Positions 42,614 to 52,101 of a DNA stretch of 64,000 bases are shown here, one piece after another (the stretch's first letter is position 1; each line of letters starts with the position of its first letter). A program made the position numbers and the translations under genes. Under the pieces are notes generated by a model. That model worked only from the letters and a program-made list of their open reading frames with translations, was not told the origin of the DNA and did not search any database. The stretch comes from Flavobacterium sp. (GTDB lineage Bacteria; Bacteroidota; Bacteroidia; Flavobacteriales; Flavobacteriaceae), in contig JADKBW010000015.1 in assembly GCA_016714905.1 (NCBI GenBank), positions 15,977 through 79,976 of the forward strand. The letters are read 5' to 3'.

Positions 42614-43273
42614 CTATTCGTTAAGAATAATTTTAGGCAAATTTTCGTTCATCCAACGGTATTTGCTCAAAATCATAATGTGCGTCCCTCCTTTTACAAC
42701 AATACAATCTTTAATATTCTTGATGGGAAAAACTTCATCGGCATCGCCGTGGATATGAATTACCGCCTTATCCGGTTTAGTTCTACTCCATAATATCATC
42801 TGCTCAATCGCCCATTCCAAATAATTCTTGTTCCGAACAGACAAGTATTTCTCGTATAATTTGAGTCGATGTTGAATCGCCGAACCAAAATTAAAATTGT
42901 TCAAGACCTCAATATTTTGCAACAAAGTTGTGGGCACTAACTTATAGGCTTTGGTTGATTTGGCAATCTTCATGCGCAGTGGCACTTCTACATTGGTCTT
43001 TACACTTGAAATAATGATTAATTTTCTAACTTTTAGGAAAGCAGCCATTTCTTGAACCAATACGCCACCAAAGGAAACACCGATTAACACCACATTTTCT
43101 TCTTCAATTTTGCTCGCCATTCGTTTGGCGTACGAGTGCAATGTCTCGCGATGAAGCGGAATCTCCCATTCTAACAAGTGAATTTCAAAAACAGCTTCAT
43201 CCAATTGAATGCGCTCAAATATAGCAGAACTAGCCGCAAGACCAGGCATAAAATAAACTGGGATTTTAGTCAT
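42614..43273 (-). CDS. Alpha/beta hydrolase
   Basis: A 219-residue cytoplasmic alpha/beta hydrolase without signal peptide. The N-terminal strand IPVYFMPGLAASS holds the oxyanion region, the nucleophile elbow is LIGVSFGGVLVQE with Ser near residue 68, the acid is probably in VIHIHGDADEVFPI and the catalytic His in VKGGTHIMI. Substrate unknown. Single gene; it ends about 50 bases before the start of the transglycosylase gene on the same strand. Confidence 0.85.
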   Translation of the reverse strand: MTKIPVYFMPGLAASSAIFERIQLDEAVFEIHLLEWEIPLHRETLHSYAKRMASKIEEENVVLIGVSFGGVLVQEMAAFLKVRKLIIISSVKTNVEVPLRMKIAKSTKAYKLVPTTLLQNIEVLNNFNFGSAIQHRLKLYEKYLSVRNKNYLEWAIEQMILWSRTKPDKAVIHIHGDADEVFPIKNIKDCIVVKGGTHIMILSKYRWMNENLPKIILNE

Positions 43274-43462
43274 GATAGCGTAACGTGTTTTTTAGCATAC
43301 AATTATCTGAAGTGGTAGTCATTTTAAACAAAAATAATTTCAAAAAAACTTCCATATAAAATAAAAAAAAAGCCAATGCACTAAGTTAGTTAAATTCTTC
43401 CCATATAGATAATTGAAACGTATTATTCTATCCAAATGGGAGAATTTCTCATTTAATTTACC

Positions 43463-43470
43463 TAAATTTG
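43463..43470 (+). promoter_or_regulatory. Candidate -7 element of the YjdJ-like gene
   Basis: TAAATTTG matches TAnnTTTG 142 bases before the chosen ATG, in a 278-base intergenic region where I see no other feature. No -33 TTG is evident at the ideal distance. Confidence 0.35.
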
Positions 43471-43611
43471 TGGTCTCATTCTTCAAAAGATTTACTTCCC
43501 AAATCGAAATCTACTCGAATTAATGACGGCAAGCAATGGTTACTTTAAACTTTGCTTACAGCAGCAATATTGGCACAAGAATTTAATTATTATTTATACT
43601 ACAATTTGATT

Positions 43612-43914
43612 ATGGAAGCAGCGATTACAATAGAAATCAAAGACAATACTTTTGCTAGACAATTTGAAACTGTCGTATCGGAAGGTTTGATTTCTGTAGA
43701 GTATTCTTTTCAAGAGAAAAAAATATTCTTGACAAAAATAAATACTCCAGACGGTTTTACTGATGAAGAATTTATTACCGAATTATTAAAAAACATCATG
43801 AATATTGCGTACGAACGGAAACTTAAAGTCGTTCCAATTCTTCCTAAAATTGCACTGTTTTTTAGAAAAAATACAATATACAGAGACTTATTGCCACCGG
43901 GAATTAAGATCTAA
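43612..43914 (+). CDS. GNAT-like N-acetyltransferase (YjdJ/Gcn5-related small family)
   Basis: I start at 43612 (MEAAITIEIKDN, 100 residues) rather than the in-frame ATG 60 bases upstream, whose extra residues are not protein-like for this family. The end EFITELLKNIMNIAYERKLKVVPILPKIALFF and RDLLPPGIKI matches the small single-domain acetyltransferases of PF14542 type, where the core reads A-x-x-x-K-K-V-x-P-x-C-P-F/I, and the final strand follows. Their substrates are unknown. The usual Cys in the PxCP motif is Leu here. Confidence 0.65.
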   Translation: MEAAITIEIKDNTFARQFETVVSEGLISVEYSFQEKKIFLTKINTPDGFTDEEFITELLKNIMNIAYERKLKVVPILPKIALFFRKNTIYRDLLPPGIKI

Positions 43915-43929
43915 CGTTTCCTAAAAAAT

Positions 43930-44583
43930 ATGAGAAATTACTTTTTCGTTTTTCTACTTTTGATTTCCTTTTTTAGTTTTAGTCAAATCAGCACGCCGCC
44001 AGCGCCGCCAGGATGTGCGGTATATACAGAATTTGATGATAACAATGATGGCTTTGCACAATTTGATCTCGATACTTATTTCGTAGAATTCAGAATTAGT
44101 GCATTAACCACTGGCGCAGGATTCGACTTGTCAGGTTACTTATTTGAGTTCTATCCTTCAGAGACAGATTATAATCAAGGAACAAACCAAATAACAATTT
44201 CTCCCTATACCAATATTGTGAGTTATGAGCAAACTTGCTATATGAAGTTGATTTATTCCGGGACAGGGCCAGTTTACAATCCTGCGGATCTTGCTTATTA
44301 TTTTACTTGCCATAAATTAGAAACCACGAATAGTTTAACTATAATTTCGCAATTACAGGAGTCAATACAGCTCTATCCTAATCCGGTTTTAGGTAATTTA
44401 AATATTAAATGCAAAGAAGAAACTAAATTCACAACATCTATTTACGATATGAACGCAAGGCTTTTGATTGAAGCGAACGAAACTCCAACAATAGATCTTT
44501 CCGCACTTAAAAATGGAGTTTATCTTGTTAAAGTAGCCACGGAAGGAAAAGAACTTACGCGAAAAATAACGGTCGCCCATTAA
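43930..44583 (+). CDS. T9SS-secreted protein of unknown function
   Basis: A 217-residue protein with a signal peptide ending in FSFSQIS. A middle region of about 110 residues contains Cys residues and a cadherin-like FDDNNDGFAQFDLD stretch, a common linker-like repeat in Bacteroidota surface proteins. The type A sorting domain runs from LYPNPVLGNLNI to KITVAH. The gene is only 16 bases after the acetyltransferase-like gene, but a functional link is not evident. A terminator follows. Confidence 0.75.
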   Translation: MRNYFFVFLLLISFFSFSQISTPPAPPGCAVYTEFDDNNDGFAQFDLDTYFVEFRISALTTGAGFDLSGYLFEFYPSETDYNQGTNQITISPYTNIVSYEQTCYMKLIYSGTGPVYNPADLAYYFTCHKLETTNSLTIISQLQESIQLYPNPVLGNLNIKCKEETKFTTSIYDMNARLLIEANETPTIDLSALKNGVYLVKVATEGKELTRKITVAH

Positions 44584-44602
44584 ATTCAATGATATAAAAA
44601 TC

Positions 44603-44634
44603 AAAAAGCCGTTACATGTGTAGCGGCTTTTTTT
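44603..44634. terminator. Bidirectional terminator
   Basis: AAAAAGCCGTTAC pairs with GTAGCGGCTTTTT around ATGT. It lies between the T9SS gene and mtaB. Confidence 0.87.
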
Positions 44635-44682
44635 ATTTGACATGATTTTACAATTTAAATCTATGCAATTTATATAGCTAAT

Positions 44683-46033
44683 CTAACTTATACGAAATGT
44701 TTCTATTTGAGAATCTGAATGAATAAACTCCATGCGAACACTACCATCATCATCTATTCGAGTCAAATTGATTTCATGTAAAGTGTTTACTAATTCCGGA
44801 TTCCAAGGGGTTTTGACTTTGACGTAGTTTTCCGTAAATCCGTGAATATAACCTTCTTTATTTTCGCTTTCAAACAAAACCGTTCTTGAAGTTCCTAATT
44901 GACTTTCATAAAAAGCCCGGCGTTTCTTTACAGATAAACCCCTTAACATCTTGCTTCTTTTCGCACGAACATTCGCAGGAACAACGCCAGACATCAGCGC
45001 CGCTTCGGTATTGTCGCGCTCCGAGTACGTAAACACATGCAAATACGAAATATCCAAATCATTCAAAAAATGATAGGTTTCTAAAAAATGCTCATCGGTT
45101 TCTCCAGGAAATCCAACAATCACATCTACGCCAATACACGCGTGCGGCATGACTTCACGAATTTTATTCACACGTTCCGTATAAACTTCACGCAGATAAC
45201 GACGCTTCATCAATTTCAAAATGTCGTTGCTGCCCGACTGCAGCGGAATGTGAAAATGTGGGACAAAAGTTCTGCTTTTGGATACGAATTCAATCGTCTC
45301 GTTTTTCAACAAATTCGGTTCAATCGAAGAAATGCGCAAACGCTCAATGCCTTTTACTTCATCCAAAGCCTGAACCAATTCTAAAAAAGTATGCTCGTGT
45401 TTTTTGTTTCCGAATTCCCCTTTACCATAATCACCGATATTCACTCCTGTTAGTACAATTTCTTTGATGTTTTGTTGTGATATTTCGTAGGCATTTTTCA
45501 ATACATTATTCAAAGCATCGCTTCGTGAAATGCCGCGTGCCAATGGAATGGTACAATACGTACATTTATAATCGCAACCATCTTGCACTTTCAAAAAAGC
45601 TCGGGTTCGGTCGCCAATCGAGTAACTGCCTACATAAAAGTCAGCTTCAGCAATCTCGCAAGAATGTACTTCACCAAAATCATTCTTCGACAAGTCGTTG
45701 ATATAATCTGTAATTTTAAATTTCTCTGTCGCACCCAAAACCAAATCAACCCCATCTACTGCCGCCAATTCCTCAGGTTTCAATTGCGCATAACAACCCA
45801 CCGCCGCTACAAAAGCTTTGTCGTTGAGCTTCATGGCTTTCTTGACCACTTGCTTAAACTGTTTATCGGCATTGTCTGTGACCGAACAAGTATTGATGAC
45901 GTAAATATCCGCCACTTCCTCAAAATCAACGCGATCAAAACCTTCTTCCTGAAAATTCCGCGCAATAGTTGATGTTTCCGAAAAATTCAGTTTGCAACCC
46001 AGCGTAAAAAGCGACTTTCTTTTTGGTATTCAT
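44683..46033 (-). CDS. mtaB: tRNA t(6)A37 methylthiotransferase MtaB (frame broken by a 2-base deletion)
   Basis: Radical SAM enzyme adding a methylthio group to t6A37 of tRNAs reading ANN codons. Domains in order: UPF0004 N-terminus (VINTCSVTDNADKQ), radical SAM cluster motif CDYKCTYCTIP at about residues 150-160, and the C-terminal TRAM-like region. I place the start at 46033 (MNTKKKVAFY), because the family N-terminus continues in another frame: tttttac-gctgggttgc must read ttt-tac-ac?-ctg-ggt-tgc (Y-T-L-G-C-K), so two bases are missing there. Restored length is 450 residues, as expected. A start at 45915 would lose the first Fe-S cysteine. Confidence 0.88.
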
Positions 46034-46047
46034 AGTTTGATTTTTCT

Positions 46048-46160
46048 GGGCGATTCCCGCCGAAAAAGGCGGGTCGGGTTTTCCGCAGTGCACGGCACTT
46101 TGCTCCAACCCCTATCGCGAATCCCGTAGAGAAAGAAATTAATCCCTAAAACGGACTGCA
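46048..46160. repeat. GC-rich palindromic intergenic element
   Basis: A markedly GC-rich stretch in the AT-rich intergenic region of mtaB. It holds the palindrome CCCGCC-GAAAAA-GGCGGG and a second hairpin GCAGTGC-AC-GGCACT. It resembles dispersed Flavobacterium intergenic repeats; only one copy is in the window, so the assignment is weak. Confidence 0.4.
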
Positions 46161-46250
46161 AAAGTACACACAAAAATCGATTAGAAAAAACAGCATTCTT
46201 GTTTTTTAAGAACTCGCTATCAATAGATTATAATTTCATTACAACTCAAC

Positions 46251-46332
46251 TGCCCTAGCCCTGATGGCAGCGGCATCTTTTGTTCGCGGCGTTCGCGAAC
46301 AAAAATATAGCGAACAGCAGAATTAGCTTCCA
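46251..46332 (+). repeat. Dispersed intergenic repeat, copy 2
   Basis: Begins TGCCCTAGCCCTGAT, contains the hairpin TTTTGTTCGCG-GC-GTTCGCGAACAAAA and ends AACAGCAGAATTAGCTTCC. The ends match the copies at 39821 and 50246, but the hairpin sequence differs. Confidence 0.82.
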
Positions 46333-46394
46333 ATAAAAAACCACAACTGCATTACAATTGTGGCCATTATCAATTATCAATTATTAATTGTCAA

Positions 46395-47571
46395 TTATTC
46401 GTTTCTGTATTTTTTAGTGAGTTCAAAAACGTGCTCTAATATGCGTGATTCTTTTTCATCAAACTCCACGTGGCGACGTGACATTACAATCCTTGCAGTT
46501 TCAAAAGCTTTCTTAGTGATGTATGTCGAAAATCCTGCCGCACCGCCCCAAGAGAAGCTCGGTACAAAATTGCGAGGAAACCCAGCGCCAAAAATATTGG
46601 TACTCACGCCCACCACCGTTCCGGTATTAAACATCGTATTGATGCCACATTTGCTGTGATCGCCCATCATCAAACCGCAAAACTGCAATCCGGTTTTGGC
46701 GAAACTCTCGGTTTCGTAACTCCACAATTTGACTTCTTCGTAGTTATTTTTAAGATTGGAATTATTGCTGTCGGCGCCAATGTTGCACCACTCGCCCAAG
46801 ACTGAGTTGCCTAAAAAACCGTCGTGCCCTTTGTTGGAGTAGCCGAACAATACGGAATTATTGACTTCTCCTCCAATACGACAATGTGGACCAACAGTAG
46901 TAGCACCGTAGACTTTAGTTGCCAACTTGACTTGCGCTTCTTCGCATAGTGCAAATGGCCCGCGAATGACAGAACCTTCCATAATCTCGGAATTCCTTCC
47001 TATATATATTGGACCTGAGGACGCATTTAAAGTCACAAATTCTAACTTCGCTCCTTCTTCAATAAAAATATTTTCAGGCGAAATCACATTGACGCTTTTC
47101 GGAATGGGTTGTGATTTGCGGTCTTCGGTCAGTAATTCAAAATCTTCGCGCAGCGCCGCTTCATTCTTTGAGAAAATATCCCAAGGATGCGCCACAAAAA
47201 GACAATCGTTTTGGTAATCTATAATTTCATATTTGTCGAAATCAACTTCCTCTTGCGTGTCTTGCGTATAAAAAGCGATGACTTCTTCACCTTTAAAAAT
47301 TGCTTGATTGGGCTCGAGGTTTTTGACCATTTCCGACAAAATATCATTGGGTAAGAAACGACGCATTGATCATGACATTTTCCTCCATTTCCACCATAGG
47401 ATATTTTTCGGAAAGATATTCTTCGGTGAGTGTCGTTGTGGTGGTTCCTAGATGTTTTTCCCATTTTTCTCTAATGGTCAGAATTCCGATACGAATATCA
47501 GCCACTGGACGCGTGAATGTAAAAGGTAATAAGGCGTTTCGAACAGTTCCGTCAAATAGTATGTAGTTCAT
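46395..47571 (-). CDS. GlmU-like sugar nucleotidyltransferase family protein (frame broken by a 1-base insertion)
   Basis: A GlmU-type protein: an N-terminal part (NYILFDGTVRNALLPFTFTRPVADIRIGIL) resembling a degraded nucleotidyltransferase domain, and a C-terminal left-handed beta-helix of hexapeptide repeats (IYIGRNSEIMEGSVIRGP, ATTVGPHCRIGGEVNNSV). The frame breaks at about 47354: the minus strand reads ttt-ctt-acc-caa-tga where ttt-cta-ccc-aat-gat (F-L-P-N-D) is needed, so one T is extra. Corrected length is 391 residues. The substrate is unclear because the N-terminal catalytic motif is unlike that of true GlmU. It lies between L31 and mtaB on the same strand. Confidence 0.82.
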
Positions 47572-47661
47572 TGTAAGAGTTTAGAAGTTTAGGAGTTTAG
47601 AAGTTTAGATTAACAGTTGCTTCCAAAGCTCATTTTTCAAAAGTACAAAGTTCTATCAAAT

Positions 47662-47692
47662 AAAAAAACCTTTCCAATAGGAAAGGCTTTCT
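47662..47692. terminator. Terminator after rpmE2
   Basis: AACCTTTCC pairs with GGAAAGGCTTT around AATA, with A and T flanks. It ends the L31 gene transcript. Confidence 0.82.
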
Positions 47693-47714
47693 TGTATTTT
47701 GAACACTGTATTTC

Positions 47715-47966
47715 TTATTTACCGTGTTTAGCGTATTTCGTTTTGAATTTATCGATACGACCTGCAGTATCAATAAGTTTAGATTTACCAGTATAAAAAG
47801 GGTGAGAAGTTCTTGAGATCTCCATTTTCACGACAGGATATTCAACGCCTTCGTGTGTGATTGTTTCTCTTGTTTCAGCAGTTGATTTAGTAATAAAAAC
47901 ATCTTCATTTGACATGTCTTTAAAAGCAACTAGTCTGTAATTTTCTGGGTGAATTCCTTTTTTCAT
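47715..47966 (-). CDS. rpmE2: 50S ribosomal protein L31, type B
   Basis: An 83-residue ribosomal protein bL31. It begins MKKGIHPENYRLVAFKD and carries SHPFYTGKSKLIDTAGRIDKFKTKYAKH, the conserved C-terminal half. Cysteines of the Zn-binding type A form are absent, so it is type B (C-minus). A good promoter lies upstream at 48070-48098. Confidence 0.96.
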   Translation of the reverse strand: MKKGIHPENYRLVAFKDMSNEDVFITKSTAETRETITHEGVEYPVVKMEISRTSHPFYTGKSKLIDTAGRIDKFKTKYAKHGK

Positions 47967-48069
47967 GATAAATTTTATTTTTCTTAATGGTTATAAGCTA
48001 GTTTTGCGGCTTCTCTCTTGAAAAGGTATAAACGCCTTATAACTTTTTACTTTATTATTTTTGAGTGTG

Positions 48070-48098
48070 CAAATTTACACATATTTTTTAAAAATCAA
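48070..48098 (-). promoter_or_regulatory. Promoter of rpmE2
   Basis: On the minus strand TTG (complement of 48096-48098), an 18-base spacer and TAAATTTG (complement of 48070-48077) match the Bacteroidota consensus. The start codon is about 100 bases downstream. Confidence 0.75.
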
Positions 48099-48164
48099 AT
48101 GTTTATTTACTTTTTTTAAATGCAGATCTAAAACAAATTTTACCGTGTGTAAATTGGGAATTGT

Positions 48165-48172
48165 TATATTTG
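48165..48172 (+). promoter_or_regulatory. Candidate -7 element of the DUF4199 gene
   Basis: TATATTTG matches TAnnTTTG and lies 26 bases before the ATG; a -33 TTG is not clear at the expected distance. Confidence 0.45.
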
Positions 48173-48198
48173 TAGCTTAATCAAAGATTCGATAACTA

Positions 48199-48726
48199 AT
48201 GGAAGAATTAAGAAAAAACTCAACGAATTACGGATTGTTTTTAGGATTATTTGTCATAGTGACTACAACATTGGTCTATGCACTCGACATTACTTTATTT
48301 ACAGCTTCATGGTACGGGCTGCTTAGCATGTCAATTATTATAGTGTTTGGCGCGTTTGCTGCTATCCAAGCGAAGAAAAACCAAGGCGGTTTCCTGACTT
48401 TTAAAGAAACCTTTACAAGTTTTTTAGTAACCGTTTTGGTCGGATTATTTATTTCCACAGTGTTTTCGGTTTTGTTATTTAACGTCATCGATCCTGAAGC
48501 GAAACAAATAATAACAGATAATGTGATCAAAATGACGACTGGACTAATGGAAAAGTTTGGTGCAAAGCCAGCAGATATCAATGAAATCATCAAAGAAATG
48601 CAAAAAACAGACTCATTTGGGGTTGTTGGACAATTAAAGGGATTTGCATTTAATATTGTTATTTACAGTATCATTGGTTTAATTACTGCATTAATCATTC
48701 GAAGAGAGCGTCCACAAAGTATCTAA
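48199..48726 (+). CDS. DUF4199 family integral membrane protein
   Basis: A 175-residue protein with four hydrophobic segments at about residues 12-30, 35-53, 72-95 and 148-166, matching DUF4199. A cytoplasmic loop of about 50 residues (IDPEAKQIITDNVIKMTTGLMEKFGAKPADI) separates the third and fourth spans. Function unknown. The GT2 gene begins four bases after its stop, so it probably belongs to the same operon and may assist the glycosyltransferase. Confidence 0.82.
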   Translation: MEELRKNSTNYGLFLGLFVIVTTTLVYALDITLFTASWYGLLSMSIIIVFGAFAAIQAKKNQGGFLTFKETFTSFLVTVLVGLFISTVFSVLLFNVIDPEAKQIITDNVIKMTTGLMEKFGAKPADINEIIKEMQKTDSFGVVGQLKGFAFNIVIYSIIGLITALIIRRERPQSI

Positions 48727-48730
48727 ATTA

Positions 48731-49693
48731 ATGAATTTATCCATCGTTATTCCACTTCTCAACGAAGAAGAATCCCTGCAAGAACTTCATGATTGGATTG
48801 TAACTGTAATGAAATCAAATGATTTTAGTTACGAAGTACTTTTTATTGATGATGGAAGCACAGACAAGTCGTGGTCGATTATTGAAAAGTTATCAACTGA
48901 AAATCCAAATATCAAAGGCATTCGTTTCTTAAAGAACTTTGGTAAGTCGCAGGCATTGCACGCTGGTTTTGCCAAAGCGCAAGGCGATGTCATCATCACC
49001 ATGGATGCGGATTTACAAGACAATCCAGAAGAAATTCCAGAGTTGAATGAGATGATTGTAAAAGGCGGATTTGATCTCGTTTCAGGTTGGAAGAAAAAAC
49101 GATACGATTCTGTGGTGTCCAAAAACTTGCCTTCCAAATTATTCAATTGGGCGGCGAGACAAACTTCTGGCGTGCAGTTGAATGATTTCAATTGTGGACT
49201 CAAAGCCTATAAAAAAGCGGTGGTTAAAAACATCGAAGTTTCAGGAGAAATGCACCGTTATATTCCTGTCTTGGCGAAGAACGCTGGGTTTTCTAAAATT
49301 GGAGAAAAGGTAGTCAAACACCAAGCACGAAAATACGGAGAAACCAAATTTGGTATGGAACGCTTCATCAATGGATTTCTAGATTTGATTACCATTTGGT
49401 TTTTATCGCGCTTTGGAAAAAGACCGATGCACTTATTTGGCGCATTAGGCGTTTTGATGTTTGTTATTGGTTTCCTTTCGACAACGTTCATTATTACCTT
49501 AAAATTGATCAAATTGTACGCGGGTTTGGAAACCATCTTGGTTACTGACAATCCTCTATTTTATATTGCATTAACCACGATGATCATCGGAACACAATTG
49601 TTTTTAGCGGGTTTTTTAGGCGAGATTATTTTGCGAACAAAGAATAATGAAGAGCGGTATAAAGTTTCGGATGAAATCAATTTTTCAAAATAA
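48731..49693 (+). CDS. Glycosyltransferase family 2, polyprenyl-phosphate type
   Basis: A 320-residue GT2 enzyme. The GT-A domain (residues 1-225) has IVIPLLNEEESLQELHDW at the start, the nucleotide-binding FIDDGSTDKSW, the metal motif TMDADLQDNPEEIP and the base-binding NFGKSQALHAGF. Two membrane spans follow at about 235-262 and 275-300. This matches DPM1/GtrB-like enzymes that transfer a sugar to undecaprenyl phosphate at the inner membrane. The acceptor pathway is not known from the window. Overlaps no neighbour; four bases after DUF4199. Confidence 0.92.
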   Translation: MNLSIVIPLLNEEESLQELHDWIVTVMKSNDFSYEVLFIDDGSTDKSWSIIEKLSTENPNIKGIRFLKNFGKSQALHAGFAKAQGDVIITMDADLQDNPEEIPELNEMIVKGGFDLVSGWKKKRYDSVVSKNLPSKLFNWAARQTSGVQLNDFNCGLKAYKKAVVKNIEVSGEMHRYIPVLAKNAGFSKIGEKVVKHQARKYGETKFGMERFINGFLDLITIWFLSRFGKRPMHLFGALGVLMFVIGFLSTTFIITLKLIKLYAGLETILVTDNPLFYIALTTMIIGTQLFLAGFLGEIILRTKNNEERYKVSDEINFSK

Positions 49694-49739
49694 TTTATTT
49701 CTCTAAGGTCACAATTTGCGACCTTAAACTTTTAAAACA

Positions 49740-50234
49740 ATGGAATTAGAAGTTATACAACATAAAATATTTGAAATACGTGGTTTTAAAGTCATGCTCG
49801 ATTTTGATTTGGCGTTGTTGTATAATGTTGAAACTCGAGTCTTAAAACAAGCTGTTAGAAGAAACAGCCATCGATTCCCCGAAGATTTCATGTTTGTGTT
49901 ATCTGAAATTGAGATCGACAAACTGGTATCACAAACTGTGATACCATCCAAAAGTTATTTAGGAGGTGCTTTTCCTTTCGCTTTTACAGAGCAAGGCATC
50001 GCTATGCTTTCGAGTGTATTAAATAGTGAGAAAGCGATTGAAATTAATATCTCGATTATAAGAGCTTTTGTGACGATGCGACAATTTACGTTGAGTTATA
50101 GTGAATTAAAAACCAGAATTGAAGAAATAGAAAATCAATTTCCCGATATTTACAAAGCATTAAATTATTTGGTAGATAAAGACAAATTAGGCAACAACAC
50201 GAAGGAAAGAACTAAAATTGGTTACAAAAAGTGA
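49740..50234 (+). CDS. ORF6N domain DNA-binding protein
   Basis: A 164-residue protein. Residues about 5-95 match ORF6N, a domain of phage antirepressors (RGFKVMLDFDLALLYNVETRVLKQAVRRNSHRFPEDFMFVLS). The region SYLGGAFPFAFTEQGIAMLSSVL is also a standard ORF6N block. A coiled-coil-like tail follows. Its role in host genomes is unclear; it may bind DNA. It lies between the GT2 gene and the phosphosugar mutase with a dispersed repeat downstream, and no phage genes are near, so it looks like a solitary insertion. Codon use is like that of the neighbours by eye. Confidence 0.85.
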   Translation: MELEVIQHKIFEIRGFKVMLDFDLALLYNVETRVLKQAVRRNSHRFPEDFMFVLSEIEIDKLVSQTVIPSKSYLGGAFPFAFTEQGIAMLSSVLNSEKAIEINISIIRAFVTMRQFTLSYSELKTRIEEIENQFPDIYKALNYLVDKDKLGNNTKERTKIGYKK

Positions 50235-50245
50235 TTTTGAAACCG

Positions 50246-50323
50246 ATGCCCTAGCCCTGATAGCAGTGTAAATCCTTTTTTGTTTTTTCAAAAAAGATTG
50301 GAACGGATAGCAGGATTAAGCCG
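50246..50323 (+). repeat. Dispersed intergenic repeat, copy 3
   Basis: Begins ATGCCCTAGCCCTGATAGCAG, contains the palindrome AATCCTTTTTT-loop-AAAAAAGATT and ends AACGGATAGCAGGATTAAGCCG. Its ends match the copies at 39821 and 46251. It lies between the ORF6N gene and pgm. Confidence 0.82.
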
Positions 50324-50374
50324 AAAAAAAATTATAATAGAGAAAATAGAACAAAGAAAATAGAGTAACATAAT

Positions 50375-52101
50375 ATGGACATTCCACAAAACATCCTTGC
50401 AGCAGTCAACGAATGGCTCACACCTACTTTTGATGGGGCAACGCAAGAGGCAATAAAAGAAATGATGACAACCTCTCCCAAAGAACTAGAGGAGAGTTTT
50501 TATAAAAATTTAGAATTCGGAACCGGCGGAATGCGCGGTGTCATGGGCGTTGGAACAAACCGTATCAACAAATATACGTTAGGTAAAAACACCCAGGTTT
50601 ATCGGATTATATGCAGGAAGTTTTTCCTGGTAAATCTTTGAAAGTAGTCATCGCATTTGACTGTCGACACAACAGCGACACACTTGCAAAAGTCGTAGCC
50701 GATGTCTTTTCTGCCAATGGTATTAAAGTCTACTTGTTTTCGGATATGCGCCCAACGCCTGAGTTGAGTTTTGCCTTAAAACACTTGGGTTGTCAAGCTG
50801 GAATCGTATTGACGGCTTCTCACAACCCGCCAGAATACAACGGATATAAAGTCTATTGGGAAGATGGCGGACAATTGGTGCCACCGCAAGATGGCGAAAT
50901 TATCAAGCGAATAGAAGCGCTTCGTTATGATCAAATCAAATTTGCGTCGAATCCTGATTTGATTGAATACATCGACGCAGCGGTTGATGAAGCCTTTTTT
51001 ACTTCATCGGTAGCGAACGCAAGTTTCAATACACCGCAAGCTGCCAAAGACAATTTGAATATTGTTTTCACCTCGTTGCACGGAACCTCTATTAAAGCAG
51101 TTCCTCAAACTTTGGCAAAAGCTGGTTACACCAATGTCAATATTGTTCCTGAGCAAGCGGAACCGAATGGGGATTTCCCGACGGTAAAATCTCCGAATCC
51201 AGAAGAACCAGAAGCGTTGACCATGGCAATGGCTTTGGCGGAAAAATTAAACGCTGATATTGTGGTCGGAACTGACCCCGATTGCGACCGATTAGGAGTC
51301 GCGGTTAGAAATACAGAAGGCAAAATGACCTTGTTGAATGGCAATCAAACGATGGTATTAATGACCGCGTTCTTGCTCGAACAATGGAAACGACAAGGCA
51401 AAATCACGGGAAAACAATTTATTGGATCAACGATTGTGTCGACGCCGATGATGTTGACTTTAGCCGATGCGTATGAAGTGGAATGCAAAGTGGGCTTAAC
51501 GGGATTCAAATGGATTGCGAAGTTTATCAAAGATTTTCCTGAATTGGAATTTATAGGTGGCGGTGAAGAGAGTTTCGGCTTTATGGTAGGTGATGCGGTT
51601 CGCGATAAAGATGCCGTTGCAGCGACTTTGTTGATTTGCGAAATTGCAGCACAAGCAAAAGCGGCAGGAAGTTCTGTTTATCAAGAACTTTTGAATTTAT
51701 ATGTCGACCACGGATTTTATAAAGAATATTTAGTGTCCTTAACTAAGAAAGGAATCGACGGTTTGAGAGAAATCAATCAGATGATGGTTGACATGCGTGA
51801 AAATCCAGTGAAAGAAATCAACGGACAACGCGTTGTCATGTTAGAAGACTATAAAAAATCAATCGCGAAGAACTTATTGACTGGTGAAGAAGAAGCGCTC
51901 AAAGTTCCGAAATCAGATGTGTTGATTTATTACACCGAAGATGGGGCTAAAATCGCCGCCAGACCAAGTGGAACGGAACCAAAAATTAAGTTCTATGTTA
52001 GTGTGAATGCTGAATTGGATTCGGTTCAAAATGCTAGTAAAGTGGAAGCTATTTTGGATGAGAAAATCAAAAATATCCTCACAGACTTAAATATCATTTA
52101 G
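50375..52101 (+). CDS. pgm: Phosphoglucomutase/phosphomannomutase (frame broken by a 1-base deletion)
   Basis: Interconverts glucose-1- and glucose-6-phosphate (or mannose forms). The active-site Ser lies in VLTASHNPPEYNGYKVYW, the Mg-binding loop is VVGTDPDCDRLGVAV, the sugar-binding loop GGGEESFGFMVGD and the phosphate-binding end ARPSGTEPKIKFY. The frame breaks at about 50596: cag-gtt-tat-cgg should be cag-ggt-tta-tcg-gat-tat-atg, so one G of GGG is missing. Restored length is 575 residues, as expected. GTG of the next gene overlaps its stop (TAGTG). Confidence 0.92.

Larger units (their letters stand above)
46034..46394. other. Intergenic region holding two repeat elements
   Basis: It contains two distinct repeated-looking elements (46048-46160 and 46251-46332, described separately) and no credible gene. 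An open frame running into it from 46360 is antisense to the GlmU-like gene. Confidence 0.7.

Noticed and set aside
46360..46659. 99-residue plus-strand open frame
   Set aside because: It is antisense to the GlmU-like gene end and has no family or promoter support.
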